From NCBI GenBank assembly GCA_946894095.1, contig OX335660.1, positions 13,831,001 to 13,895,000 of the forward strand: 64,000 bases of DNA, in the 5' to 3' direction. The position numbers and the translations under genes are program-made. Below are positions 10,001-20,699 of this stretch, in pieces; the stretch's first letter is position 1, and each line of letters opens with the position of its first letter. The DNA is from Incurvaria masculella. Taxonomy: Eukaryota > Arthropoda > Insecta > Lepidoptera > Incurvariidae. The notes under the pieces are model-generated. The model was not told the DNA's origin, searched no databases, and saw only the letters and a list, made by a program, of their open reading frames with translations.

Positions 10001-12839
10001 AATTGTGTTTTCTCTTGGTTATTGATGACACTCGAATGCACTCGCTTTGTCCGAAAGATGTGTGTCATAATATCAATTTTGTAACCAAATATTATCGTCA
10101 TTGTAACAAATAACTGTGAGTTCACAAGATTAGTATTTCGAGATAATGTTGCAAAAAGGAAGTAAAATTACTGATAATTATTATCTTCCACACGGTATTG
10201 GCGTTGATTCAGACATTATTATATAAACCGTAATTGTAAAAAAGGTTTCCTTACAATTTCAACGTAATATTTTTTTCTATTTTATTATTGACTTTTCACA
10301 ATACGAAGTCTAATTCCTTTTTTTCATGATTTGTTGCTTTTAATCATACATTTTTCAATACGACGATTAAAGTATGGGCAAGTTTTGAAAAAATGTATTT
10401 TGTAAAACTAACTAGCATAACTTGATTTAAAAAACTACACATGCATCTAAGCCAATAGTAGTGAGATTTTGCATATTTCCAGCTGTTATTTAAGAGCAGA
10501 GAACCAAATGTTTAAATAAGCGGTAAATGCTAATGTATGTAAGTAGTAATATCAGTTGCAATCAAATTTTTACTATTATTGTTCGTATCCAAAAAAATTA
10601 AAAAAATCTCCCTCTCTCTGAAATTATTCAGTCTATTTATAAGTGTAGATCCATCTGGGTATTTGACAGAAACATGGTATGCCTTTCGAATACGTTGTTA
10701 ATGTGTATGTCCTAGTGGCGTCTGGCGACTGATAAATAACTTATTAACCCTCAAAAAATATTTATTCCAGAAACGCTGCGTCAGCTTTCCGTGGTCAACA
10801 TTCTGTTCCGGCAGTGTACCGCCAATTACGTCATCCCAGGGACCAACATCAAGATCGACAAGGGGACCATGGTCCTGATGCCGATTGGCGGCGTGCACAA
10901 CGACCCCGAGCTGTGGGAGGAGCCAGACAAGTTCGACCCAGACCGATTCACTCCTGAACGACGACCGGAGAACCTCTCGCACATATACATGCCGTTCGGG
11001 CAGGGGCCTCGCGTCTGCATAGGTGAGTCGGTGATATATTTATGCCGGTTGAGTAACATCAGGATCGACAAGGGGACCATGGCGGCCCTGATGCCGATTG
11101 GCGGTATATGGTTATGCCGTTTGAACAAGTTCCATCAAAACTATCTAGCATTGCTTAGCATTTCATCCAATGCGATGGTACAAACCCGGGCGGGCTTAAA
11201 CCCTACCACCTAGTAGGGGAAGGGGACCCGCAGTTTTACATGGATTCTGATCCATGGAGCAGCTCCCATTCGTGACGAAATGCACTTATCCAACTCAAAA
11301 TGAGAACGAAAGCGGTGCATGAACGGGGCGAGGATATGAACCCAGACTAGACGCTAGGCCAGTTCTCGCACCATTAGGCTACGAGCCTAGAGCTCGAGCC
11401 ACGAGATATAGATAAATAGAAAACATATTTATGTAGCACCCTCAATCATTAGTGTATTGATATTGGATGCACAGACCAGTAAATAATATGAGTGTATGGT
11501 ACAGCCTTTCCTCATATGCCCAAAATGGCGTTTCAACGTGCTAGATATTCGATATGAAATTTATTACAAAATTTTAATGACATCAAACATATCGATGTAA
11601 CACTCTCAATCATTAATGTATTCATATTGGATCCACGGAACAGTACATAATATGAGTGTATGGTACAGCCTTTCCCCATATGCCCAAAATTGCGTTTCAA
11701 CCTGCTAGATATTCGATATGAAATTTATTACAAAATTGTAATGACGTTAAACATATTGAGGTAGCACCCTCAATCATTAATGTATTCATATTGCATGCAC
11801 AGAATAGTAAAAAATATGAGAGTATGGTACATCTTTTCCCCATATGCCCAAAATTGCGTTTCAACGTGCTAGATATTCGATATGAAATTTATTACAAAAT
11901 TGTAATGACGTCAAACATATTGATGTAGCACCCTCAATCATTAATGTATTCATATTGGATGCGCAGAACAGTGAATAATATGAGTGTATGGTATAGATTT
12001 TCCCCATAAACCCAAAATGGCGTTTCAACGTGCTAGATATTCGATATGAATTTTATTACAAAATTGTAATGACGTCAAACATATTTATATAGCACCCTCA
12101 ATCGTTAATGTATTCATATTGGATGCATGGAACAGTAAATAATATGAGTATATGGTACAACTTTTCCGCATAAGCCCAAAATGGCATTTCAACGTGCTAG
12201 ATATTCGAAATTAAATTTATTACAAAATTGTAATGACGTCGTACCCTCAATCATTAATGTATTCATATTGGATGCGCAGAACAGTAAATAATATGAGTGT
12301 ATGGTACAGCTTTTCCCCATAAGCCCAAAATGGCGTTTCAACGTGCTAGATATTCGAAATGAAATTTATTACAAAATTTTAATGACGTCCCACCCTCAAT
12401 CATTTATGTTTTCATATTGGATGCGCAGATAAGTAAATAATATGAGTGTATGGTACAGCTTTTCCCCATAAGCCCAAAATGGCGTTTCAACGTGCTAGAT
12501 ATTCGAAATGAAATTTATTACAAAATTGTAATGACGTCGCACCCTCAATCATTAATGTATTCATATTGGATGCGCAGAACAGTAAATAATATGAGTGTAT
12601 GGTATAGCTTTTCCCCATATGCCCAAAATGGCGTTTCAACGTGCTAATAACGTGCATCTAACATTCCAGGACAGAGATTCGGCCTCCTGCAGACGAAGCT
12701 GGCCCTCTCGAAGCTGCTCGCCAAGTACAAGTTCGAGCCCTCGGAGCTCACCAAGATACCTCTGGAGCTGCACAAGCCCGGCTCCACGCCCAACCTCAGC
12801 CCGGCTGGAGGGATACATCTGCGCATCAGAAATATTTGA
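7054..12839 (+). CDS. Cytochrome P450, CYP3 clan (CYP6-like), six exons, complete
   Basis: A haem-thiolate monooxygenase, expected to be ER-anchored and to take electrons from P450 reductase. Join 7054-7730, 8498-8700, 8838-8905, 9569-9761, 10771-11022, 12670-12839; every junction is GT-AG, the frame is continuous, and the total is 520 aa, normal for the family. An N-terminal hydrophobic anchor (about residues 8-26) is followed by the PPTVPVLGN proline hinge, C-helix WKNLR, the TPTFTSGK and DVIGSVAFG blocks, I-helix AGFETS, K-helix ETLR, FDPDRF, and haem loop FGQGPRVCIG with its cysteine ligand. The first ATG precedes the anchor directly. The residues after ETLR read QLSVVNILFR, without the YPP-type prolines common in CYP6, so it may belong to another CYP3-clan family. 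Most of these motifs are family knowledge matched by eye. Substrate unknown; xenobiotic metabolism is an inference from the family. Confidence 0.93.
9069..9121. repeat. Short inverted repeat in P450 intron 3
   Basis: Fifteen-base arms AAATTCAAAATGGCG and CGCCATTTTGAATTT surround a GC-rich loop of about 24 bases. The arms resemble ends of a small foldback element. Nothing links it to splicing of the 663-bp intron. Confidence 0.6.
11050..11130 (+). pseudogene. Intronic duplicate of part of P450 exon 5
   Basis: Just downstream of the exon 5 donor, 11058-11103 repeats exon 5 bases about 10844-10893 nearly exactly: NIRIDKGTMAALMPIGG here against NIKIDKGTMVLMPIGG in the exon, with a three-base insertion. 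It is flanked on both sides by degenerate copies of the exon segment encoding IYMPFGQ (reading IYLCRLSN and IWLCRLNK in the open frame). The haem cysteine is not rebuilt and no acceptor is evident, so it looks like an abortive internal duplication rather than an alternative exon. Confidence 0.75.
11160..11396 (-). repeat. tRNA-derived SINE in P450 intron 5
   Basis: Read on the minus strand: head GGCTCGTAGCCTAATGG (box A like), box B in the GGGTTCATATCC region, then TGCACC, ACGAATGGGAGC and the CCTACTAGGTGGTAGGG block, with the 3' part missing. Family consensus box A is TAGCCTAGTGG, a perfect RNA polymerase III A-box. Confidence 0.85.
11433..12646 (+). repeat. Intron 5 minisatellite, eight units of 164 then 149 bp
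   Basis: Units begin with CACCCTCAATCATT-like sequence near 11437, 11600, 11765, 11929, 12093, 12242, 12391 and 12540. Spacing is about 164 bp for the first four steps and exactly 149 bp for the last three; the short class lacks a 15-bp block of the AAACATATT...TAG type. The final unit is cut off after about 105 bp, and only some 25 bp separate the array from the exon 6 acceptor. The last partial unit (GTGCTAAT) may even supply the branch point. Not a CRISPR: the units are contiguous, with no spacers. Confidence 0.9.
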
Positions 12840-12965
12840 GCAGGTACTCACGAAGAGCTCATATTTTTACACATACTTGGAAGTAGGTGATATATAGTTT
12901 TTTCGTTATGAGCAATACGCCGCCTTTTTTAATGAATATGATTGAAAACAAAAACTATGCTCGTA

Positions 12966-13255
12966 AGGAATGTGATATGTATGTATGTTTAATAGACCGT
13001 GAAGCAAGAAAACCTTAATAGCTTAAGAGCCCAGCAAAAAGAACTGCTTTACGAATATACTGCAAGGCTGGGCCCGAACCAGCAAATCATACCATTCGTG
13101 GGTATTGCGTCTACCAATTTCGCCACCTGCTGTATACCCATAATTTGGAATTCTTTTATAGTCCCTCCTCCCGTAATGAATGCCTCATACTAACTCAGTG
13201 TTTAAGATTATACCTACATACATTTATTTAACGCTTCATCTGCGTTGCGGACATT
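12966..13255 (-). repeat. tRNA-like repeat, copy 2
   Basis: Core 13060-13132 (minus strand, 73 nt) with acceptor pairing CAGCAGG/CTTGCAG (five Watson-Crick pairs, one G-U and one mismatch), D-stem GCG/CGC and anticodon-like stem ATACC/GGTAT. The T-stem GCTGG/CCAGC closes a TTCGGGC loop. It has the best acceptor stem of the family. Located in the inferred 3' UTR intron of the P450. Confidence 0.78.
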
Positions 13256-13354
13256 GAATTTGTGCTCGTAAGGTTTTATTATAGTTTTCATCCTTTTATT
13301 GACGTGGGCCTTCCATATTTCTTGTCAGAGATCAAAATTTATCCTCAAAAAACC

Positions 13355-13655
13355 CGCTAAGTGCGAGTCGGACTCGCACACAAAGGGTTCCGTGCCATCG
13401 TACAAGATTTACCACAAAAAATCTAGTTTTCCCCCTCCCCTCCCTCCCTTTAATTTTTATTATTTTTTTGTTGACCTATTTGTTGCTATAGCGGCAAAAT
13501 AAATACACACTCTGTGAAAATTTCAGCCGCCTACCTATTACGGTTCATGAGATACAGCCCTTTGACAGACGGACGGACGGACGGACGGACGGACGGACAG
13601 CGGAGGTTTAGTAATAGGGTCCCGTTTTCACTCTTTGGGTACGGAACCCTAAATA
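13355..13655 (+). repeat. GGTTCCGTAC repeat, copy 5
   Basis: From CCCGCTAAGTGCGAGTCGG to GGGTACGGAACCCTAAA, with an uninterrupted GACG tract at about 13567-13600 and a pyrimidine-rich CCCCCTCCCCTCCCTCCC insertion near 13430. Confidence 0.9.
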
Positions 13656-14321
13656 GCTTTATTTGATAGAACTAGATTGTTTATTGTTTATTGTTTATTC
13701 ATCATCCATAGACAGTACACTGCACTCGGATTTGTCATATTTTATCATTAGCCAGTTCGGGGAAATCCCAGCGAAGAAGAACTGGAAAGAAACTCCGCTG
13801 GTTTTTTTTTTCAACGTCCACTTAGTCTAAATTTACAAAAGTATTTAGACTCACAGATAAACACGCTAAATTAATATGAATTGACGAGAATCAGCAATTC
13901 ATGTCATATGCAACAGTTCATGACAAATATCAGTTTATTAGTAAAGACCATGCCCGCCATCTAGAATGTTGCCAATTGGAGCAAGCCAGTCCCCACAAAC
14001 AGCACCCGTTCACGAGCATCACGCCAGGCACAGCCATCGCCTCTATCAACCATATTTTAGGGAAAGAGGAGACCCGAACCCAGCGTCGCCGCAAGTAGGG
14101 ACCTTAAAGCGATGCACTACTCCAGTGGCAACATGAAAAAGTTGTGAAAGCTCTGTACGATTATTTCTGTCATGAACTACTACAGTGACCTGTAAACAAA
14201 GAGTCAAAATACAAAATACATTATTATTCTTGCAGCTAAAAAAAAAAAACTATATAATATTACACTTTAAATGCTACCACCTACAGAAAATGACGATTTA
14301 AATGCTACCACCTACAGAAAA

Positions 14322-14716
14322 TGTCTGATGACGATTGGCATTGTGTTTGGTTTCTAAGTTATAGGGTCCGAAAGTTCGAATTTTATACAATATCTGTGCA
14401 CATGGATTAATCACCGATTAAATTAAAAACATCTTAAAAAAGGTTAGACATCAGACCTAGCTTGTTTCATGAAGATTTATAATCAAGTTGTTTTTTGTTT
14501 GATTTTTGGCCTACACGGTCGTGATTTACTTTTAATAAAAAAGAACGTAAATCTTACCAAATCAAACACAATGCGCATTGTCTGCTTTGTGGACATGTTG
14601 CATTCTCATCACAGAGCCTGTCTTTGTCTTGAAACAGAGAAGGTCCTAGAGCGCAATAGCGCGGTTTTGTACCGCGCCCGCGAATGAGTTAGTCCCGTCG
14701 GGAAGGGCCACCTTAA
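14322..14716 (+). mobile_element. TTAA MITE family 1, 5'-truncated copy
   Basis: Matches the 18442 element from GTCTGATGACGATTGGC to the terminal GGGCCACCTTAA, missing the 5' terminus. It retains the CAGAGAAGGTCCTAGAGCG and CGCGAATGAGTTAGTCCCG blocks. Confidence 0.8.
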
Positions 14717-14811
14717 TGGCTTGGTTCGCAGGAGGCAAAAATGGCACCCGTTTCGGTATTAATTATTTTTATTAACGCGTTAAATTTTCTAATATTATGT
14801 TTTTGTTTCAG

Positions 14812-14905
14812 GCAAGAACGACTGGGTGCAGGACGCGTCACGGCGTCACTCATGGCTGCAGATAATCTTTGAATAAAAATACTCAATAAAGTTATAGTGG
14901 GGTAA
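14812..14905 (+). other. Probable spliced 3' UTR exon and polyA site of the P450
   Basis: A pyrimidine-rich tract ending TTTGTTTCAG precedes a GC-rich stretch that closes with AATAAA at 14872-14877 and again at 14885-14890. Four bases after the P450 stop (TGA 12837-12839) there is a donor, GAGCAG|GTACTC, at 12843/12844. This makes a 3' UTR intron of about 1.97 kb. No AATAAA lies close behind the stop itself, which supports the distal exon. If the TGA is read through, the spliced frame stays open for 22 more codons and ends at the TAA inside GAATAAA. The polyA end is approximate. Confidence 0.55.
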
Positions 14906-15571
14906 AAATGTCTCAGAAGAGAGGCAAAACTTCCATTTAATAGTTAATCTTTCACCTTTTCGTGACAGAAAATGTGCTATAGTTTACGCGATTGAGTTAT
15001 TTATCGATTTTAAAACATAATAATTCCTTATACACAAGAGTAGGTATTTATTTTTTAAAGACTTTCATTACAGGGTTTTTAAAATCATTGGGATTTGTGA
15101 AAATATTGTGAGAAGGCAGTATGCCATATTTATAGGCGTGAAGGGTATCAAATTAAACAACTTTCATTCTGCAACTTTTCCAAAAACTTGAAAATAAGTC
15201 TTTGACGCATATTAAACTTTAAATTGGCTTCGTGCTGTGCCCAACCATTTTTATGCCACAAATAAATGATCTGGTCAACCGGGCTGAAGTGGAGGAGGAT
15301 AGGTGGCGCCGAGGTGCTAGACTAGAAGAGACCCTGGAAAAGGTTTCCGGTTGGGGTCACAAAAACCATAGATTAAAGAGGAAGCGATAGATTACTAAGG
15401 TCATACCAGTGTTGAAAATATGATAATAAAAGTCCACAGGTGGCGTTGCAATTCACATTTCAGAAAACATTAAATATAAATCGATGAATATCAATGATTA
15501 TGCAAATATACTTTTTCGTACTAAGCATGTACGTCGCTTATTCCAAGGAATCTGACATGTATGTACGTATA

Positions 15572-15739
15572 ATCAACCGTGAAGCAAGAACACATTAATT
15601 AAAGAAAGATCCCTGTAAAAAGAACTACTTTACGAATATATGTTTTGCTGGTTCGGGTCCAGCCTTGCAGTATATTCGTACAGTAGTTCTCTTTACAGGG
15701 ATCTTTCTTTAATTAATGTGTCCTTGCTTCACGGTTGAT
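15572..15739. repeat. Foldback made from the tRNA-like repeat's flank
   Basis: Arms 15572-15640 and 15671-15739 (69 bp each, few mismatches) consist of the ACCGTGAAGCAAGRACACA flank of the tRNA-like repeat. The 30-bp loop is its T-arm (GCTGGTTCGGGTCCAGC). An inverted duplication of the element's 3' part. Confidence 0.88.
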
Positions 15740-16624
15740 TTTATGAAAACATGCATGTCACATTCTATCAATGATTATTATTTATTTACAAGATATTACT
15801 TTATTTATATTTACAATGTAACGTTTTCATCACGCATACCTAGGCAAAATATCGAATCAAGCTTAGTGCAATGACGTCGTAACTAGTTCTGGCAGTGATG
15901 GAAGATGGCGCTGGTTGGAAACGTCATAGCACCAGCGAAAATAAGCAGTTTTCGGCGAGTTTTGTATGTTTTATGACGTTAGTTTTCTATACCTTCTTAT
16001 TAATCCATGGCAGAACCTTGTCGAGTTGAGCTATATGCGGTCGTGTAAGTTTTGGGCAAAGCCGTTCAGTGACACTCTGACCTTTTGGGGTCTTTGGGTA
16101 TGAATGATCACATGGGATTCTTAATGTATATTGGGTATTGCGTGTACTTATTTATATTATTTATTTATGAGCTTGATTTCCTTATGACACTTGAAGTTAG
16201 TCATTACATCGGGAGCTGTAAACGCTAAATTGAAATTTGTAAATAAAAAATCATAAAATTATCGATTTCCTGTGCTCGTTAAAAATATAGCATAATTTAT
16301 GGTAAATTCTTGTTTGTAATAATTGTTTCTTAATTAAACAAAAATGCATAAATTTTATGTTTTTTTCCCTTTACCTATACCCTATAAAATCATCACACTA
16401 AGTTTGAATAACCCAGGTGCCTCGGCAAACCTGCCGGACACGGTAATTTAGTCCCGATAGATATAGGGTTAGATGACAGGTTAATTATTATTTTGGGAAT
16501 GTCGATAGGGAATTGGTGCATTCTGTGAGTAAGATAGGTTGAGCGATAGTAGAAAGAGGAATCAGGAATTGCGTTATGCCGCTTCGAAGAGAATTCTCTG
16601 CCATGATAAAACACAGAAAGTTTT

Positions 16625-17033
16625 TTTTATGCTACCTGACATGGTGGCTAATACCACGCAACCACCGTTATCATATTAGCCCAATGCAACAAATTCCCGA
16701 AGGAATTAGGTGCCATGTCAGGACCCTTCCGTTTATGAGCACGGCTACATTGAACTAGATAGAAAACTCGGACAATTTTTAATTGCCGCTTCGATCTTTT
16801 AATCCAATGCGATATTACCAACCCGGGCGGGCTTAATCCCTACCACCTAGTAGGGGAAGGGGACCTACAGTTTTACATGGATTCCGAACCATGGAGCTGC
16901 TCACATTCGTAACGAAATGCACTTATCGAACTCAGAAAGAGAAAGGAAGTGGTGCATGTCGGGAAGAGGAATTGAACCCAGACCTCTGGTACGCTAGGCC
17001 AGTCCCCGCGCTACTAGGCTACGAGCCGCAAGT
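16625..17033 (-). repeat. tRNA-derived SINE, near full length
   Basis: Minus-strand copy of about 405 bp, from head GGCTCGTAGCCTAGTAGC at 17033 down to the tail GCCACCATGTCAGGTA. It holds the internal blocks TAGGTGGTAGGG, CCCGCCCGGGTTGG, GGCATGACAC-like and ATATTAGCC. Useful as the length standard for the family. Confidence 0.88.
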
Positions 17034-17109
17034 GGTCTCTATGTTTCTGGATTCATCGACGAGATGGACGACCCGGGCTGCATCTGTCCTAGGAGCTAAG
17101 CAGGGGGTT

Positions 17110-17312
17110 ATCATGATGATTAACTCGCTGGGTGAACAGACAAGTAAGTTATTAAAATTGACGTTTAGTGGCATTTCGTACCTTGCTAACGGTCAAACGA
17201 CGTGCTATTGGTACGTTGGCATGGTACCAAATGCAACTAAACGTCAAATTTAATCAATCTCTTGCCAGTTCACGTGCTGCTCACCCGATCAGTTATTTAT
17301 CATGGTAACACC
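17110..17312. mobile_element. Foldback MITE (about 200 bp)
   Basis: Left ATGATTAACTCGCTGGGTGA...TTGACGTTTAGTGGCATTTC is matched inverted by GCAACTAAACGTCAAATTTA...TCACCCGATCAGTTATTTAT, with a loop around 17185-17215. Related pieces occur at about 47625-47700 and 47800-47900. Confidence 0.78.
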
Positions 17313-17691
17313 CCAGATACGTTGCTACGCGAATCTACGCAAGACATTGTTTGCAAGAACCTTTATCCATAAAAAAGCTCCTTACAGTACCCGGTATTTC
17401 TCTAACATATATAATTTTGAAACCTTAATTGGACGCGAATCGAAGCCTTGAAAACAATTTACTTATCCCTAGCTGAATACTTACTCGTTTGTATTCGTTT
17501 TATGCCAAAACCATATCTGCGGTTTGTAGGGCAGCAGTTTTTGTTAGGAGTGAAGTACTGATTTTATTCTCCGCTCTTCTGAGGCGAGCTTGGCATACTC
17601 CTCGATATGGCTTCCACAATTCAGGTCACTAGTCAGGTCGAAGCAATTATCAGATTTTGAAAATATCAATTAAAAAGTATGATGAAATGTG

Positions 17692-18032
17692 ATAAGTATG
17701 CATGTATAAACGACCGTGAAGCAAGGACACATTAATTGAAGAAAGATCCCAGTAAAAGCAGTTGAAGCGTTAAATAAATGTATGTAGGTATAATCTTAAA
17801 TACTGTGTTAGTAGGAGGCATTCATTACGGGAGGATGGACTGTAGGATAATTCCAAATTATGGGTATACAGCCGGTGGCGATATTGGTAGACGCAATACC
17901 CGCGAATGGTATGTTTTGCTGGTTCGGATCCAGCCTTGCAGTATATTCGTAAAGTAGTTCTTTTTACTGGGCTCTTTCATCAATTAATGTGTCCTTGCTT
18001 CACGGTCCATTATACATACATACATATTACAT
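17692..18032 (+). repeat. tRNA-like repeat, copy 3, with long terminal inverted repeats
   Basis: Core 17869-17941 (73 nt): D-stem GCG/CGC around ATATTGGTAGA, stem ATACC/GGTAT around a seven-base loop CGCGAAT, and T-stem CTGG/CCAG. The element is bounded by inverted arms of about 66 bp (17692-17757 and 17964-18030). A SINE-like head thus sits inside a MITE-like frame. Confidence 0.8.
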
Positions 18033-18441
18033 TCGACGTACCTGCTTAGTAAGAAAAAGTATATTTACTAAAAATGGTATCAAATTCAACAAAAGGTATA
18101 CAGTTAAACCATGTTTTGTGTAGGATATTTTAAGCTTTTGACGGTGTATTTGGAGTGCCCTTAATTTAAACTTCACCTTTATGCGAGATACATAGGAGAG
18201 TATACAAGTACATGAGTGCAGACACGAAGTTAGGGAGTCCAGGTTGCAGAGGGTTGCACGAAAATCAATAAGTTTGTCTGTAGGGGTGCCGCCCTTGGTA
18301 CCCGCCGCCAGCGAGCGTGAAACGCCGGGAGTAGCAACCGAAGCTCGTTTGTATGAGGGTTTTACATGCAAAATCGGCAGAGTCGGCGAGTTCACTCTTA
18401 CGAACTAGCTTACTATTAATTTTCTCGAGTTTCAACGATAC

Positions 18442-18991
18442 TTAAGGTGGCCCATCCCGCTCATCTCCCCATACAAAAGGGGAAAGAAGATCACGCCCAT
18501 ATTTCTTGTCAGAGATCCAAAATGTTGCTCAAAATAGCTTTATTTGATCGAACTAGATGTCTGATGACCATTGGCATTGTAAAATTGCGTTTGGTTTCTA
18601 AGTTATAAGGTCCGAAAGTTCGCATTTTTCGCGCGTTTTAAACAATAACTTTGGAGGTGGATTACGCAATGATAAAGTAAGAACATCTTAAAAAGATTAG
18701 TCGTCAGACATAGCTTATTTAATCAAGATTTATAATCGATTTGGTTTTTGTTCGATTTTTTACTACAGCGGTCGTGGTTTACTTTTAGCTATAAGTCGTT
18801 TTGAAATTAAAATTTTCGTAAATCTTACCAAATCATACACTATGCACATTGTCTTTTTTGTGGGCATGTTGCATCTTCCTCATCACGGAGCCTGTCTTAT
18901 TCTTTGAAACAGAGAAGGTCCCAGAGCGCAACAGCACGGTTTTGTACCGTGCCCGCGAATGAGTTAGGCCCGCCGGGTTGGGCCACCTTAA
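18442..18991 (+). mobile_element. TTAA MITE family 1, complete (550 bp)
   Basis: Starts TTAAGGTGGCCCATCCCG and ends GGGTTGGGCCACCTTAA, i.e. terminal inverted repeats of about 16 bp with TTAA at both edges, as expected for piggyBac-type TTAA insertion. There is no transposase; it is presumably mobilised in trans. A minus-strand frame over the 3' half recurs in other copies. Confidence 0.85.
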
Positions 18992-19239
18992 GATCACGAT
19001 CCAGTGGCCAGTTCAGAAAAACAAAACACAGCGAAGAAGAACTGGAAAGAAACTCCGCTGTTTTTTTTTCAACGTCCACTTAGTCTGAATTTTCAAAAAA
19101 ATTATAAAAACAAAGGTAAGACACTAGATTGACATGAATTCACAAAAATTAAAAATTCATGCCGTATGCAACAGTTCATGACAAATATCATTTTATTTGC
19201 AAAATCTATCCCCACCAACTAACATGTTGACAATTGGAG

Positions 19240-19548
19240 CAGGCTGCCAAGTAAAAATAACTACTTTACCAATATATACTGCAAGGGTGTACCCGAACTT
19301 GCAAAACATACCGTTCCATTCAGTAGGAGGCATTCATTACGCGGGAAGAGGGACTGTAGGAGAATTCTAAATTATGGGTATACAGCCGGTGGCGAAGCTG
19401 GTAGACGCAATACCCGCGATTGGTATGTTTTGCTGGTTCGGGTGCAGCCTTGCAGTACGAGTATACTCGTAACGTAGTTTTTTTTACTGGGCTCTTTCTT
19501 CAATTAATATGTCTTTGCTTCACGGTCGATTATACGCACATACATATC
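19240..19548 (+). repeat. tRNA-like repeat, copy 4
   Basis: Core 19383-19455, again 73 nt, GGTGGCGAAGCTGGTAGACG D-arm, ATACC/GGTAT stem, CTGGTTCGGGTGCAG T-arm. The left flank carries a partial inverted copy of its own T-arm half. Ends with the TTGCTTCACGGT flank. Confidence 0.78.
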
Positions 19549-19944
19549 ACTCGTGGCTACGCTGTGTCGTCATCATACGAATGAGTTTCTATCGCTACTC
19601 CCATCCTACGATGCTCGCTGCCTGCCGCCTCCGCCGCGCCGCGCCGCCCCTACTTATTATTATTCCACGTGGGGTGCATCGAAAATGTTTACGGCTTTCC
19701 AGAGATTACGCCTCGATACTGCGGGCGCGATCGCTTTACGGGATACGTCGGGAAGAACCTGTTACGTGGCAGCGGTTTTCTTTGAGGCAACTCTTACATT
19801 GGAAGCATTGGTCATTACGATTGACTTAAAATGTAAAGAACGGAGAGCATGATGGGTGGACGGGGGAAGAGATTGCAGCTTATTCGTATGGCGGCAGCGC
19901 AGCGTAGCAAATTCAAAATGTTTTATTGCATGTACATTTTAGTG

Positions 19945-20220
19945 CCGTGTTGGACACCGGGTGGCTAAGCTTAAATGGCAGTGGGCTGGTCACGTCAGCC
20001 GAAGAGACGACGACCGTTGGAGTAACCGTGTCCTACACTGGCGGCTGTGGACAGGAAAACGGAGTGTGGGAAGACCACCCGCCAGGTGGGACGACGACAT
20101 CAAGTGCGTCGGCGGAAAGCAGTGGCTCCGTACCGCCGAGGGCCGAGAGGACTGGAGAAAAATTGGAGAGGCGTATGTCCAGCAGTGGACGCAAACACGC
20201 TGACTGACTGACTGACAACA
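19945..20220 (+). pseudogene. RTE-type LINE ORF2 C-terminus, 5'-truncated copy
   Basis: An 80-codon frame at 19961-20203 reads AKLKWQWAGHVSRRDDDRWS and ends EAYVQQWTQTR, with GRPPARWDDDI between. This is the familiar tail of RTE/BovB-like reverse transcriptases. It is followed by a (TGAC)n 3' tail, typical of RTE insertions. The catalytic RT domain is absent. Confidence 0.85.
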
Positions 20221-20699
20221 AGAACATAATGGTACAATGTCTTACTCTGTTTTTGAATATTCTACCTAGATATCGGTGTGGCAATGCTTGAGAAAGGAAA
20301 ATACACAAAGTTACATTAAAACATGAAACAAAACAAATTGGTACAACATAAATAAAAATTATAATCTATTAATAACCTAATTATCTCAACAATTATTTTC
20401 TTTTATAATCGAATATTTGTCCTCTGAAGTTCTTAAGTGTTGGTACGTGTCTTTTGAACTCGAGAACATCAGTGAGCGAATTCGTAAGTGAAAGTTAAAA
20501 CTGGGATTACGGCGCCCCCATACAAACTAGTTTCTTTGTCCATACTAGCTGGTAAAGAAGCACAAAGTTAAATGACCAAAATATTTTTTTTAATAATGAG
20601 GAACCGATAAGAAATATTATCGATAAAGAATTAGTAATTTAATACATGTTTATTTATTGGTTCACATACATCATAGACATTACAATAAAAAATAAACTA

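Noticed and set aside
11433..12646. Possible CRISPR array
   Set aside because: Units are 149-164 bp and contiguous with no unique spacers, in a eukaryotic intron.
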